The notes beneath the pieces are model-generated. The model had not been told where the DNA came from. It saw only the letters and a program-made list of their open reading frames with translations, and searched no databases. A program made the translations under genes and the position numbers. From NCBI GenBank assembly GCA_030272155.1, contig CP126192.1, positions 8,776,501 to 8,840,500 of the forward strand: DNA of 64,000 nt. The letters run 5' to 3'. Below, piece after piece: positions 1 to 11,970 of this stretch (its first letter is position 1; every line of letters begins with the position of its first letter). Source of the DNA: Tetradesmus obliquus (taxonomy: Eukaryota; Chlorophyta; Chlorophyceae; Sphaeropleales; Scenedesmaceae).

Positions 1-170
1 CAGCCAGTACTTGCAACGCCTTCACCTGCACCCGCACCTGCACCAGCAGGGACACCACATCGCACTGTGAGGCACAGATATGGCGGATGCATGAGCTGTA
101 TGTTGCGTGGCTGTGTGTCCAACACCCCGGGTGCGGGGCCCGCACTCTGCTGTGCTTGTGGTGCTTGCAG

Positions 171-363
171 GTCAGCCTGCACCCCAGCTGCCTTGTCAGC
201 ATCACTGTGGCAGCCAACACCACAACTGGGGGCGATGAGTTTGCAGTGACGGGTGTGGCGGTGGTGCCGTTTACTAAGGCAGCACCGGCCAGCTGGATTG
301 ACACAGTGGACATGGCAGCTACCAGGGCGGCGGGCGCCCAGCTGCCGATCAGCTGGCCATGAC
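171..363 (+). CDS. Possible terminal exon, product unknown
   Basis: A CAG acceptor at 168-170 is followed in phase 0 by an open stretch of about 63 codons ending in TGA at 361-363. The peptide has a beta-strand-like, Thr/Val-rich character (for example VSITVAANTTTGGDEF and FAVTGVAVVPF) and one Asn-X-Thr site. It could be the last exon of a gene that begins left of the window, or an unrelated open stretch. No family is recognised and no upstream exon can be seen in the 170 bases available. From about 364 to 1269 I see no exon I can defend. Confidence 0.25.
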
Positions 364-1269
364 ACTGATTAGTGCTTATAAGCACTGGCAGCTGATGCGC
401 GCCCCTCATGAAGCAATAATGCATCAATGCACATGCTGGGCATCGGTGCCCCATGGAATGTGACGCGGTCTCACCTTCAGCGGCGGCCCAACCGTATAGA
501 AACGTATACAATGGTTATGCCAAAGCAATCATCCTCCACTTTGATCATAAACAGTTGGTATGTTGTTGCTGCCAATGGCCTGGCCTCTCTCTGTAAAACC
601 CCATATCTCTGGAAAACCCCACGCATCACCTACTCAGTCAACCACTCAGGCTGAGTTAGGCACAGGGTGACAGCTGCCCAACTGCCAGCATTGAATCTGT
701 GGTGCACCAGCCTGGTGCCACCACCGGGTGCCTTGAGGCACGAGCTGGTGTGTGCAGTTGCATGCCATGCCGCCGGCATGTTGGCCGCATGTTGGCAACA
801 CCATGATGGTGCAGCCTCAGGTTCCGCGTGTTGACTGGTCTAGTATTCTGCGTCACAGTTATGTCCTGCAATGCTTGAACTGGTAGTGAATTGCTGCCTA
901 TTTCAACCTGGAAGTATGGTGGCAGTTTTGTGCTGCGTTTGCCCAAACAGCCCCGGCCCAGCACCAGTTGGAATCTCCAACGCCCAGTGGTGAGATGCCA
1001 GCAGCAGCACCTATGTTGGACACTGCATCGACAGCAGTTTTGTTGGACGTGCCAGTGGTGACCAAGCCACGGGCACTGTCAGCATTTCGTACAACCAACC
1101 GAGCTGCACAGCCGCGCCACACTGCTAGGCACGTTAGTTGCACACATCAGCTTACACTCAAAAACCCCAACCATGCAAGCCATTCTCACGAGCGCCTTGA
1201 AAGGCTAACCAGATCTCAAGAAACTGTAATGATCATTATCATTGTTGTTGCGCCGCATGTGCACTGCAG

Positions 1270-4200
1270 GGCCTGTGCCGGCCAGGTCACCCCCAGCGGC
1301 AGCAGCTGCCAGGCCTCCTGTGCACCTGGCTATGCCAATGTAGCCGCCACAGTGCGCGAGGCCGCGTGCCTGAACGGAGTGTGGCGCCAGCCCACAGGAA
1401 ACATGAGCTGCGTCCAGGGTATGCACTGCTGCAGCTGTTCATGTAGATGTGCCTGCAGGTGCTCTGAGTAGCCTGCCATGCACCAGAACACCTGCTGCTG
1501 GCTAGACAGAATAATTGGCTCCTGCTTAGCCTCCCCAGGGGCGAGGGAACATTGCCTGCCAACGGTCTGGCAGCTGCTTTTCAGCAATGTGTGTTGCTGA
1601 GTTTGATATGCTGCTGCTGTGCCTGGAGGCTGCCGAGAGGTCCCAGCATCACTCACCATACTGCAGCTGCCACCGGCCACGCCCAGTAACCTGCGTGCTG
1701 CATCCTGCGGGGATGTTGAATGCTTGATTAAATGTTTTATGCCACCGTGTGAGACTGCTGCTGTTGCTGATGGCGTCCTGCTTTGCGCCCTTGCAGGCAC
1801 TGCGCCCTGCCTGCAGCCTCCGCCGTCTGCCTGGCTGCCCTTTGCGGGCAAGTGGGACTGCAAGTTCACGCCACATGCAGCAGCCTGCACTGCCAGCTGC
1901 GATGCACGCTACACCAAGAGCGGCAACACCCTATCATGGTGCTACAATGGTGTGCGCCCGTCACATGCATTCACTGATATGCCACTGAGCCAGAACACGG
2001 CATGTGCTGCACTTGGCGCGTCTGCTATATAGGGTACATGTATGTGTATAATGCATGTGCATGTGCTTGTGCTTTGTGCTTGGTGTGGTTGTGTTTTATT
2101 GCACAGGAACAGCTCACAACTGTAAGACAGGTGCACGTGCCTGTCGTAGCGCTCGACTCGAGTTGCGGTCTGCTGCGCTGCGCTGCCGTTACAGGGCAGT
2201 ATCAACAGCCGGCAACCAACATCACCTGCACTCCTAATGGTGAGTCTGCTGCATCCTGTGGTGCGCAGCGTCCGGGGGGAGGGGAGTGCAGGGAAGAGGG
2301 GTGGTGGTGCGTCGGCAGGCAGGGGTCCTGCTAGTGTGCATACGCCTGCCACAACATATTGCCTGCAGGCACGGCTTGTCGCGTGCGAACCTGCATGTTC
2401 ATTTATCAGCATGGCCACATCAGCGGCTGCACCCACCACAAGCGCCCGTCACCTGCTGCTGCAGCCTGCGGCCTCCCTCCACGCATGCAGATGTGCCTAT
2501 GTACAGCAGTTCCCGAGTGTGTATACATGGATACACTTGCCGCTCCTACTCAATTGCAACTGCCAGCTCTAGCTGCCCGTGCAATTCACTTTGTGCACCA
2601 CAAACTGGCTAAGCCGCACGTATGCCTGCAGAAGCTTGTGTGCAGCGGGTGTGTCTTCTGTGTTGGCCTACTGCAGAGCTTAACGCGGTGCTTGCTGTGC
2701 CGCTGCAGGCTGCAGCAGCAACCCGGGGCCCAACTTGACCCCTAACGCCCTCTGGGCCTGCAAGCTGCCGGCTGTCCACGGTGCTAACTGCACTGCAAAC
2801 CAGAGAGTACCAGTACGTCCATTTTGGGCACGTACTACGTATCGTACGTACGTAGTACGCGTACTTCTTGAGTACGTAGTGGGAGTACGTGGGCCAGTGC
2901 TGCAGCAGTGCACGTGCACTAGGGCTTGCTGATCAGCAGTGGTCATGACCACTGTTGTAACAGCCCCACTGTAACCTGCTGCTCATAGAAGCGTGCCAAA
3001 CACATTGGCAGGTCTCTGCTCCTGACAATATCCTGGGTCTTGAGTACTTTACTGGCAAACAGCGCGGCAATGTCGACAATCAGCATCTCGTCTGACACCC
3101 CAGCCGCAACCGCGGCCAGTGATGCTTGGATGCAGTCTGAAAACCCTCTCGACCATTGCGAAGTTGTTGAAAAGGTGTCTTCTGGCTACAAGTACAAGTG
3201 CAAGCACTGCGGCAAGGATTGGAAGGGCTCAGCAACACGCTGCTACATTCACCTGACTGGAGACACAGAGCTGGTGTTGTTGGGTACAAACTGGTTGTAA
3301 AGCGTTTGCGGGTATTATGATTGATCGGTGCATGCGTTGGTGACAGGAACAGGCAAACGAGGCAAGCTGCCTTGCCGGGGCACCGACAGTCTGCACCCAA
3401 GGTATCGATCTGTTTCACCGGGGCAGTAGCAAAGTTAATGCGCTTTATAGCAACACAGATACGATGTGCAGCATGACGTATCTTGTCAGCCAGTTGCGAC
3501 TTTGCAACTGACAGTGCAGTGCAGGCATGACCCCTGGCACCTGGGCCTTGTGACTGCTTAAACGTGGCCCTTAAGCGGTCTCAACGACAAGGCAGGTGTC
3601 AAACACATAGTTTAATGTAGTTTATAATGTTAAGAACAGTCTGTAAGCCTGCTACAGGCCAGCAGCACTTGCAGCAGCAGCCACAGCAGCAGCAGCGTAC
3701 TGCCACTACGTACTGGCCCTGCCAAGGCCGCGTACTGCGTACTCAGAGTACGTACTACGTCCCGGACGTACTGACGTACTGGTACTCTCTGCTGCAAACT
3801 GCAACGACACAGGCACTTCCTTCGCATTCTACCCGACTGTCGCCACATGCAAACTTGGTGGGCAGGCTGCTGTTGATTGCGTGCTGCTCTGCAGTGTAAA
3901 AATGGACAGTCTAGTGTCCAGTGTCCAGGAAGCACAATGGCAGAAGAGCAACCAGTACATACACACACACCATTCACGATTCTTTGCTGACAGCACCAAG
4001 CCTTTATTGCCAGCTGCTTACACAGACTGAGTGTAACTGTCCTATCTGTATGCCGCGTCCAGCACGTGTGAAGAGGCAGCAGCAGCTATAACAGCAGCGA
4101 CAGCAGAGACACAGCAGTCGTGGTGTGCTGCTTGTGGCTTAGTTGCAGTGCACAAACTATGTGAAATGTTCTACTGTGGCTGCTGTGCTGCAGGCGGTTG

Positions 4201-5407
4201 GGTGTATGCCGGAGGCACCTGCGCTGGTGAATGTGAGTCCCTCTTGAACGCTGGCTGCACCAGATGCTGTACAGATGCTGTTCACCTCCGCCAGCCACAG
4301 CAGCTGCAGGTCATCATGAACTGCCAGGCACTGCATGCAGCAACAAGCATTCTGCTGCGCAGCACAAGCCTTTGAGTGCTGCTGGTGCTGTGCACACATA
4401 ACCACAAACACACAATCCTTGCACGCCAACCTACAAAAGCATGTGTGTTTGCACGAGTGTACGAGGCATCTATTGGCGACTGTCTGTTGCTGCAGCTGCA
4501 GCAGTTGCCACCTATGATTTGAACTCTGCTGCTACTGCTGCTGCTGCTGCTGCTGCCACATGTTGCGCTGCTGGTGCAGCTGTCAAGGTCTATTACCTCA
4601 GTCTGATAAGTAAGGGCATCGCTTACTGCATGCACAGCACCAGGGCACCTGAACATCACAGCAACCACGCAGGGATGCAGAGCGTCCACAGGTGATTGCA
4701 GTCTGTGGCAGCTACATCACTTCTGGCCATGATTCAGTAATGAAGCCGGCTGACTTCAGCAGTGCACCCAACCATCATGTTGGCACAACTTCTGCAGCAT
4801 GGACTGCAGCAGCAAGCGTATGCGACTGCAATCTTGTGTGGAAGCACAGGGCATGTGCAGTGTGTGCTGCTGCTGCTGCCGTGCGAGTCACGCGGCCGCA
4901 CTACAGGGACTTGCAAGCACCCTGCCAGCATCTGGCGCACTTGCTTTGGCTCACAAGCAACCAACATCTCATCCCAGACCATCATGGCATTGTTTGCGGC
5001 CTGTGCTTCCCTCTCTTTGCAGGTTCTGCGAAGGGCAACGTGTCAGTGCTGTGCTGCACGCGTGGCAGCAGCTATGCAAAGACCGGCAGTAGCACCGCCA
5101 AGGCCAACTGCTTCAAGCATGTGCGGCCAGGCGCTGCAGGGCCCCAATGCGCCAAGGCCTCCGCTGCCTCTGGCTTTTTTGATCGGGGGCCGGGGGCTGG
5201 CAAACTGTTCCTTGCTCAGAATGCCAGCAGCTGCACTGATGCGGTTGGTGTTGGCAGCGTGAGGGTGTCATGTCCTGAGGGTGGTGCAGCCAAGAAGCTG
5301 CTCTTCAAGCTCGTCACTCCTGCAGCGTACAGGTGAGCTGGCGGCAGGCAATGGCGCATGTGCGACTACCAGGCCCATAATCAGCAGCATTTTGTGGCTG
5401 CTGCTGC

Positions 5408-5443
<36 letters not shown>

Positions 5444-6502
5444 TGCTGCTGCACTGCCGCCATCCGCAGGGGCATGTCTTTCAACGTTGCACAATGTGCT
5501 GAGGTGCTAGCAGCGCTGGCCCTGCACCCTCTGCGCTGTCAGCCCTGGCTTCATGTATTCGTGTTGTCTTCTGCAAGGCAGTGATCACTGAGCTGCTTTG
5601 CTGAAGCTGCTGTGCAATGTCCCTCGCCGCGCCTACCAGCTTAAGACCTTGCCATGCAATTTTCCTCCTGCATGGCTGCCCACACAACTGCACCGCTTCA
5701 GCCCTGCCAAGGAACTGCCTCGCCAACACGCTTACTCCTGTCTGCAATGCACGCTGCCGTTGCTTCTGTTGCTGCTGTATGCTCTCTGCATTTTGCAGGT
5801 CCTCTGAGAGGCGCAGCGCCTACAGCGCGACCGCTCACTGAGCTGCTGTTGCGTCTGTGCTGCTGCACTGTGAGCGTGCAGGTCCTTTGAGAGGCGCTAC
5901 TGGGTGGGCTGCGCAGCGCCACCCTCTTCAGCATACTGATATTCATCCTTGACCAAACCTTCTGCATCACCCGCTATAAGTATCCTCAACGTTTGGGTTG
6001 TCACGGTGTAGGCTGCAGCAGTGCTGCAGGGTTCAACCCAAATGACCCAAAAGGTGAGTCAGCTGAAGCATGGGTACTTGCAGTCTATTTGATCACAGTG
6101 CAACTGCTGCAGGTCCAACACTTATCTTGTGTCACAAATGAGCATTTGGTGATTGACAGCCCACGTTTGAAGGTATCATCTCGGCACATAGTACACGGTC
6201 CTAAGCAACTTTGGTGAGTGTAGCCGCTGCAAGTGCTGAATAAGTTGTTTTGGCATCTATTGAGCGCAAGCTGTGTGTTTAGGGTCGCTTTTGGTGCGCT
6301 CCTGACAGTGTCGGAGATAGTATAAACGTGCCGATTTCGAAACCAGGCCTGTGAAACAGGCAACCGACCTGCCATCCTGCTGGCCTTCTGTTTCTTTGTT
6401 GCAGTATTTGTTGACGATGAAGACGCTTCTGATGGTGCTGGGGCTTCTGCTGCCCCACCTCCTGGTTCCCCTGCAAGTGCGACCCGCACGCGTGTTGTTT
6501 GA
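1270..6502 (+). CDS. Modular cysteine-rich type I membrane protein (5' end not found; interrupted by a hAT element)
   Basis: Exons read: 1270-1418, 1797-1949, 2107-2239, one starting near 2369, 2709-2800 continued at 3800-3857, 4194-4232, 5023-5332, 5470-5503, 5894-6053 and 6405-6502 (TGA). Most ectodomain exons enter and leave in phase 1, typical of shuffled extracellular modules. They carry a loose sushi-like pattern: Trp-X-Cys, then Ala-X-Cys-X-Ala-X-Cys, then CxNG or a QPxxNxxC tail (WDCKFTPHAAACTASC, WACKLPAVHGANCTAN, GVWRQPTGNMSC). Exon 5894-6053 encodes a hydrophobic segment (SATLFSILIFILDQTF) followed by basic residues; the last exon gives an acidic, Pro/Ala-rich tail (VFVDDEDASDG). 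The sum is a secreted ectodomain, one membrane span and a short cytoplasmic tail. Ligand and role are unknown. The start and signal peptide were not located, and exon 2107-2239 does not keep one frame throughout, so the gene may be a decaying copy. Confidence 0.55.
2801..3791 (+). mobile_element. hAT-superfamily DNA transposon, internally deleted
   Basis: The 991-bp element has perfect 18-bp terminal inverted repeats: CAGAGAGTACCAGTACGT at 2801-2818 and its reverse complement at 3774-3791. It is flanked by an 8-bp target duplication, CTGCAAAC, at 2793-2800 and 3792-3799. Eight-bp duplications, CAG-type ends and a BED zinc finger are hAT hallmarks. Both ends hold many ACGTAC-type words (2829-2892 and 3697-3780), as expected for subterminal transposase-binding arrays. 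The only coding remnant is a BED finger at 3070-3300; no DDE catalytic domain or dimerisation region is present, so it is non-autonomous. It lies inside an exon of the cysteine-rich gene. The perfect ends and duplication suggest a recent insertion. Confidence 0.93.
3070..3300 (+). pseudogene. hAT transposase N-terminal fragment (BED zinc finger)
   Basis: ATG at 3070 opens 76 codons ending in TAA at 3298-3300. Residues about 41-66 match a BED finger: YKCKHCGKDWKGSATRCYIH supplies the Cys-X2-Cys pair and the Gly-X-Ala-Thr-Arg...His-Leu segment seen in plant hAT transposases. The final Cys/His ligand and everything downstream (catalytic core, RNase H fold, dimerisation domain) are missing, because the rest of the 991-bp element is too short and not open. 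Alternatively the open stretch is a first exon whose downstream exons were lost in the internal deletion. It could bind DNA at most. Confidence 0.75.
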
Positions 6503-6935
6503 CCGTTGCGCAGTAGCTGTTTGAAACTATCAACACGCTCTGCACATATTATTGGCGAAATGCAACTGCACATCAACTCGGTGAACCTTAGCAGCCAGGG
6601 GCACTGCTGCACCAGCCCAGGCCCCATCTGCCTGCAGGCACACCCGCCATCTGGCAGGCACAGATCCTCTGCATACTGCCGCTGCATGCAGCTGCGCAGT
6701 CTTACAGTAATAGATGAATTGCAGCTGCTGTTTCTGGTACCATGTGTTTGCTCTCTACAGCTTGCTGTGGCTGTACCCACCAGCCGTGCAGTCACTGCTG
6801 GCCAACAGTCTGTGTGCCTGCAGAGGCTGCCCTTGCATCCACTGCTGCGCAGCTTGCACCGTGTTCCCACAATAACAATAAATGCTACTTCTATGCCACC
6901 TGTGTTGACTTGCGGCTGTTTGCGTGCTGCTGCAG

Positions 6936-7440
6936 GCCCGCACGCTGCACGCCAGCTGGGCTGGTGACGCCGACGCAGCCGCGCTGCTGGCAGCGCTGCA
7001 GGCCACACCCGACCAGCGTGCCGCAGGCTCTGCCACTGAAGTGAGGCTGGCCAAGCTGTTTGTGCAGCATGCTGCTGCCTTTGACTACCGCGGCCCTGCA
7101 GAGTCAGCGCCAGCCGCCTACCTGGCAGTGTCCTATGAGATCCAGGTAAGGCATAACGGGCAGCGCCAGCAGCTGCCAGCTGCGTGCCAGGCTGCACAGC
7201 TGTCTTGCTGCCTGCTGTGCCGAAAGCTAGTCACTGCCACATACTTGCTGCGCAGTGCATACCAGGCTATACTGCTGCCTGCTGTGCCGGAAGCTGGTCA
7301 CTACCAAACACTTGCTTCCTTTGGTCGGCCATGCATGTGGAATCTGCGCAGCCTGCCTAGTCTGCTGCTGCATCTGCTGCATCTGCTGCATCTGCTGCAT
7401 CTGCTGCTGGTGTTATCCACTCCAACCAACGCGTGCTGCT

Positions 7441-7476
<36 letters not shown>

Positions 7477-8629
7477 CCCTGCTGCGCCCAAATGTGTGTG
7501 TGTGGCTTGCAGCTGAAGGTGACTAAGGTGATGCTGGACAAGGCACTGGCCCTCATCATCAAGTGGGGGGTGAGTGGGGGACGGGGCTGAGGGGTGCAAA
7601 CAAAGCTGCAGGCCTTGTACAGCCTGGTGTGCCTTTGTAGACTGCAGTTCAGGATTTTTGCAGCCAGTTACGTAACTGCTAGGGCTGCAAACAGCCCTAG
7701 CACAGCTCCAGCAGCCAAATGCGCTGCTGCACCACATCTCATGTCTGCTTGTTGCGGAAGGCGGTGGCGGACATCCTGTCTGGATCAAGCAATTGTCATC
7801 TGCCGCTGTCAATGCCAATGCCTCTGCCTCTGCCGCAGAAATAAACGTTTATTATACTCGCCTTCACACCCTGACCTCCACGTGCGCTTGCCGTCCCTCC
7901 TGCCTTGTTGCCGTCTCTCCTGCTGCCGGCTGCTGCTGTTGCTGCTGCTGCAGAAGCTGAGCCTGGTGGCTGACATCATCGGCACCTACATTGCCACACC
8001 CAACCCGCTGACAGGGGAGCAGAACAATTGCGGCGCGAGGCTCACGACAGAGCTGGAACCCGTGATGAAGCTGCTGGTGGAGGCCAACTACACAGCGGCT
8101 GTGAAGCAGCTGGTGGACAAGTTTGTGCATGCTCCAGAGGGTGGGCAGCAGCGCTCAAGCCTGCACTGTGCACGCTGTTTTGTGCCGGCTGTGCGACAAG
8201 TGGGCCGGAGGTTGCGCCTGGCTAGCTGCTTGCTGGCTGCACATCACTTTTTGGCGGGGCCTGTATAGGCTACTATATGCGACGAGGCCCTATGTTACGG
8301 AAGTCTACTGGATACTGCTCCTGACATCGTTTGCAAATGAACCTCCAACTCGTGCTTGCCAACCGACCTGTGCACCATAATAGAACTGCAGTTATAAAAT
8401 GACAACTCTCTCTTTGCACTGTTGCGTACCACATACTACTAGCCTCTTTGCATTGCAACCCTCAATTCTAGCAGTAGCAAAACAACTCGTGACACCACCA
8501 ATTCCCAATTCCCAGTTCCCTAGGCCCCGCCGTGTGAGCACAGCGCATTTATTTTATGCATGCTGCTGGGTGGTATCCTCAACTGTGCAACAGCCAAGCA
8601 GGGCATCGAATGCAAGCCATGCTCATTTT

Positions 8630-8693
<64 letters not shown>

Positions 8694-9795
8694 TCCGTAC
8701 AAGTACCTGGGCACGTGCGCACCAGACCTGGCCGCGGTGCTGCTGTCCCTGGCCGGCATGACCTGCCCTGAAGCCGGCTACCTGGTGGCCCCTGCTGACG
8801 TGGCAGTCAACGCAAGCATCCCTGGGCCGTCCGGTGTGAGCTTCGGCCTGAAAAACGTGTCCTGCATTTATGAGGCTGGCAAGTACGAGGACACCGTGGG
8901 AGCTCTGCTGGGTGGTGCACTGATGAGCGAGCTGCTCTTGAGCAAGGAGGCCTGGCTAAAAGGGAATGGTACTGCGCTGGCGTTTGAGATGACGCGAATG
9001 GCCTTCACAGTGCTGCAGAGCGGCAGCTTCCCCGACTGCGTGGCAAACTACGTGAAGTACGAGCGCAAGTGAGTGGGGGAGGTGCACGGTTGTGTGTGAT
9101 CTGAGCAGGAGTTCTCCATTTGCAGCAGCTAACGCTAGCGCTAGCGCCGCAGACGTCAATCAGCGACCTGCAATAGCAGCCGACACAAGCTGCCTCCGTC
9201 TTCTTTGCTGCACCATCCCGCAATCCTGCCATCTTCTTGTGCACAGCCAATCATGGTGTGCTGCTGCTGCTGCTGCTGCTGTGCTGGCAGGATCCCCAAG
9301 ACCAGCTTCCCGCTGGTGTCACCTGCGGTGCGCCCTGACTACTACATCGGGCCCCTGATCCTCAACAGCACAGCGGAGAGCGCCGCTACGCTCTGCTACG
9401 CCACTGCCTTGCTCAGCTTCAAGCCTGACACTGCTGCAGAGGCACAGCCTTGGGAGCCGTCCGCCTTAGTACAGGTGCTGGTCAATGTGTGGCTGGCCAT
9501 GAGCCGCGAGGTGCGCAACGCCACAACAAGTGGCCTCACCCAGGCGCAGGTGGACAGCCTGTGCGACACGCTGCACCACATGCTGCGCTTCAGGGGCAAC
9601 CCAAACCGCTTCTCACCCATCGACATGTTTGACCCCGCCCAGTACCAGTGTGTGCTGAACCCCGCCATTGAGCCTTGCCCGCCTGAGGGTGTGGCCCCGC
9701 TGGCGGGTGTGAACGGCACGCGCTGGTTCAAGAGGATGCCGGAGCTGGCCCCTGGGCATGACCTGGGCTCTGAGCTCTTCCCCTGCAAGGCCTAG
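6936..9795 (+). CDS. Unrecognised protein with N-glycosylation-type motifs (5' end not found)
   Basis: Five exons join in frame: 6936-7145, 7513-7569, 7954-8140, 8693-9068 and 9291-9795 (TAG). The joins are well supported, with GTAAGG/GTGAGT/GTGGGC donors, TGCAG or CCAG acceptors and agreeing phases. They encode about 444 residues, beginning ARTLHASWAGDADAAALLAA. Several Asn-X-Ser/Thr sites (NVSC, NGTA, NSTA, NATTSG, NGTR) and about a dozen cysteines suggest passage through the secretory pathway. Exon 2 (KVMLDKALALIIKWG) looks helical. No family is recognised. The first exon or exons should lie between 6503 and 6935 but no start is convincing. The intron before exon 4 ends in a (CTG)19 tract. 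A TGTAA motif about 240 bases past the stop could be the polyadenylation signal. Confidence 0.7.
8632..8689 (+). repeat. (CTG)19 microsatellite at a 3' splice site
   Basis: About 19 uninterrupted CTG triplets end two bases before the AG acceptor of exon 8693-9068, so the triplet run occupies the place of the polypyrimidine tract. Lengths of such runs are usually polymorphic. Confidence 0.95.
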
Positions 9796-11970
9796 CAGCC
9801 TGAGCGGCTGCGACACGGGCCTGCGCCGAGGCTTGGCTGCTCTTTGAAGGATGGGCAGTGGCAGGAAGTTTCATGCTGTTTGATTTGGGATAGCAGTTGC
9901 TGTTTGTACACGTTGATTGATATGTGATTCGCATTCTGTGGTGCACAGTTGGGACATCATTGAACAGCAGCATCGTTGACTAGCTTTCGCTGTATTGCCG
10001 ATGCCCCTTGGTGGACAACGCATGCAGCCGTACCGCGTGTAAAGCTGCACATACGCATCAGGGGTTGGAGATGAAGCATCCCTGCATTGAAGTGTCACTG
10101 GTTACACACCCTAACCGCTCACCTGCGTTGCTGGTAAGTGTGATTGACTACCTGGGCGTTTTCATTGACAAATGTGGCAGCCTGTCCGTTTGAATTTGAT
10201 GTTGTGTTGCCCACAAGGACCCCTGGCATCTAACTGTGGCACTGTCCATGTCGCATGTGGCACACTAGCCCATTGACGTGTGCCCGCTTGCTGGGCATTG
10301 CACAGATCTTTAAGCACCAGCAACCGCAACGCCTGCATGCATGTACGCACGCTCAGCGTGCCGCAGTATCTTGCCTTGAAAGCGTTCCTGCAAGAGCATA
10401 AATGTGTTTGCTTTCTGCCCACATGCTGACAGTCATGATTTGAGGCATGCAGCCTTGCTTTGATGCAGTACCGTTACTTGTGCAGTTTGTGTTTTTGTGA
10501 CTGGGATTGTGCACAATGCCTGGTATGCTGAATTGTATCAGCAGTACATGTATGTATGTTTAACAGCGCTTCTGGGGAAAGAACAGCGCCTCGCGTGTGT
10601 GCCACTTAAAAGGCTACAGCCATTTTTCTCTCAGCTTTGCGAATGAGCTCTTTTGAAGCCCCTCATCCTGATTATCAAGTTGCAAGGCTGGTCGTAACGC
10701 TACTTGATTATGAATACGTGTACAGATGCATCTGCACAGTTTTGCTCAGAATTTGCAATGGCACACGTCTGCTTCAACAGCATCATCTGCATAAAGGCGT
10801 GTGTCCTATGTTGTGAAGACAGAGGATGCCAGCACGCGATATCATTGTGCCTGTTGTTTGCTTGCCAGGTGATGGGAGCAAGGAAGTACTGTTCACAACC
10901 ACATTTGCCATTACACACTAGTGAATGCCTGTGCTACATCTTCACCATGGGTTTGCTTGCAGCCACATCTGCACCACCATCACCACTGCCCTGCGACGGT
11001 TGTTTGGGTGTGCTATGCGCAGCATTGCACAGACCGCTAGCACAGGTTGCCGCGCTTGGTTTGTGGCTGCGCTTTCATTGTCTACTGAGCTCAGGGTGAC
11101 TTGAGCCTCAAAACAGCGGCTGCCTAATGAGGTGTTCTGTATGGATGGCAACTGGACCCAGCACAACATCAAAGGTGTTTGCGGAGGACGCTGACTGCTC
11201 TTTGCCTGAGTGAAGCGTACAACACATAACATTGGAAGTTCCAAGTCGGACCTACACCAGGCCATGTTGTTGTGGTTGGGCTGTCGTATGAGCAGCTGGG
11301 TCCTGCATTTAATGAAGATCTGAAAATGTGAATGCAAAAGGACGAATGTATGGATGGCCCAGTGCTGAACATCGGCGTGAAACTGTCATTTTCCATCTGC
11401 AGCGCAGCTGCGTTGTAGGACTCTGTCACATGGCCATGGGGCACCTGCGCTGTTAGATGCCTGGCGGTGGTATAGCACCGTGCACCAGGGTTGCCTGCAT
11501 GAGCATGCTGACACGCTGCCGACCCGTGCTGTAGCGTTGCAGGCTGCACCGTTGACACTGAGCCAGAGCCATGCACACCCGTACACGTTTGTAACGTTAC
11601 CATGGTCATAAGCACCTCCTACCATGGTCATAAGCACCTCAGCGTAAAAAGAACAAACACACCCGTGGTAGCATGACCATCCGAGTACCGTAATCCACGC
11701 GCGCTGAAAATGCTGGACACGTCAGAAGCAGACACAAGAGAAAGAATAAAGAGCGCAGCGTACAGCCGACACGGCGCTGCACATACTATACGAGGATCGC
11801 AAGATGCAGCAGCATGTCACGCTGCTGAAACAAGTGCCAGCTGCAGCAAAGCCAGAGCGAAGCACACTCCGCAAGCTGCAGGGCGCTGCGGGACTGCCCT
11901 GCTGCAGCAGGCAGCGCCTAATAGCTGTGTGCGGCCATCTGCCCTGCACTGGCCTCCGTGATGGGCTGCT
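9796..11970. other. Intergenic, convergent gene ends
   Basis: This lies between the stop of the unrecognised gene and the stop of SEC61G, which point at each other. A TGTAA at about 10037 is a candidate polyadenylation signal for the plus-strand gene. Open stretches here have no recognisable family, no consistent splice structure and no Gln/Ala-rich codon pattern like the real exons around them. I see no gene. Confidence 0.6.
11598..11640 (+). repeat. 21-bp direct repeat, two copies
   Basis: The same 21 bases (core ACCATGGTCATAAGCACCTC) occur at 11598-11618 and 11620-11640, a 22-base period. No function is evident. Confidence 0.9.

Noticed and set aside
968-1471. 167-codon open stretch read as a single gene
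   Set aside because: Only the part at 1270-1418 fits the Cys-module pattern with splice borders; the rest is intron-like.
7190-7320. Duplicate of about 65 bases (CTGCCTGCTGTGCCG core) counted as an exon-edge copy
   Set aside because: Both copies lie wholly inside the intron and do not include an exon border, so it is only an ordinary tandem duplication.
10942-11337. 131-codon open stretch on minus
   Set aside because: No recognisable motif or supporting splice structure; length is unremarkable for this base composition.
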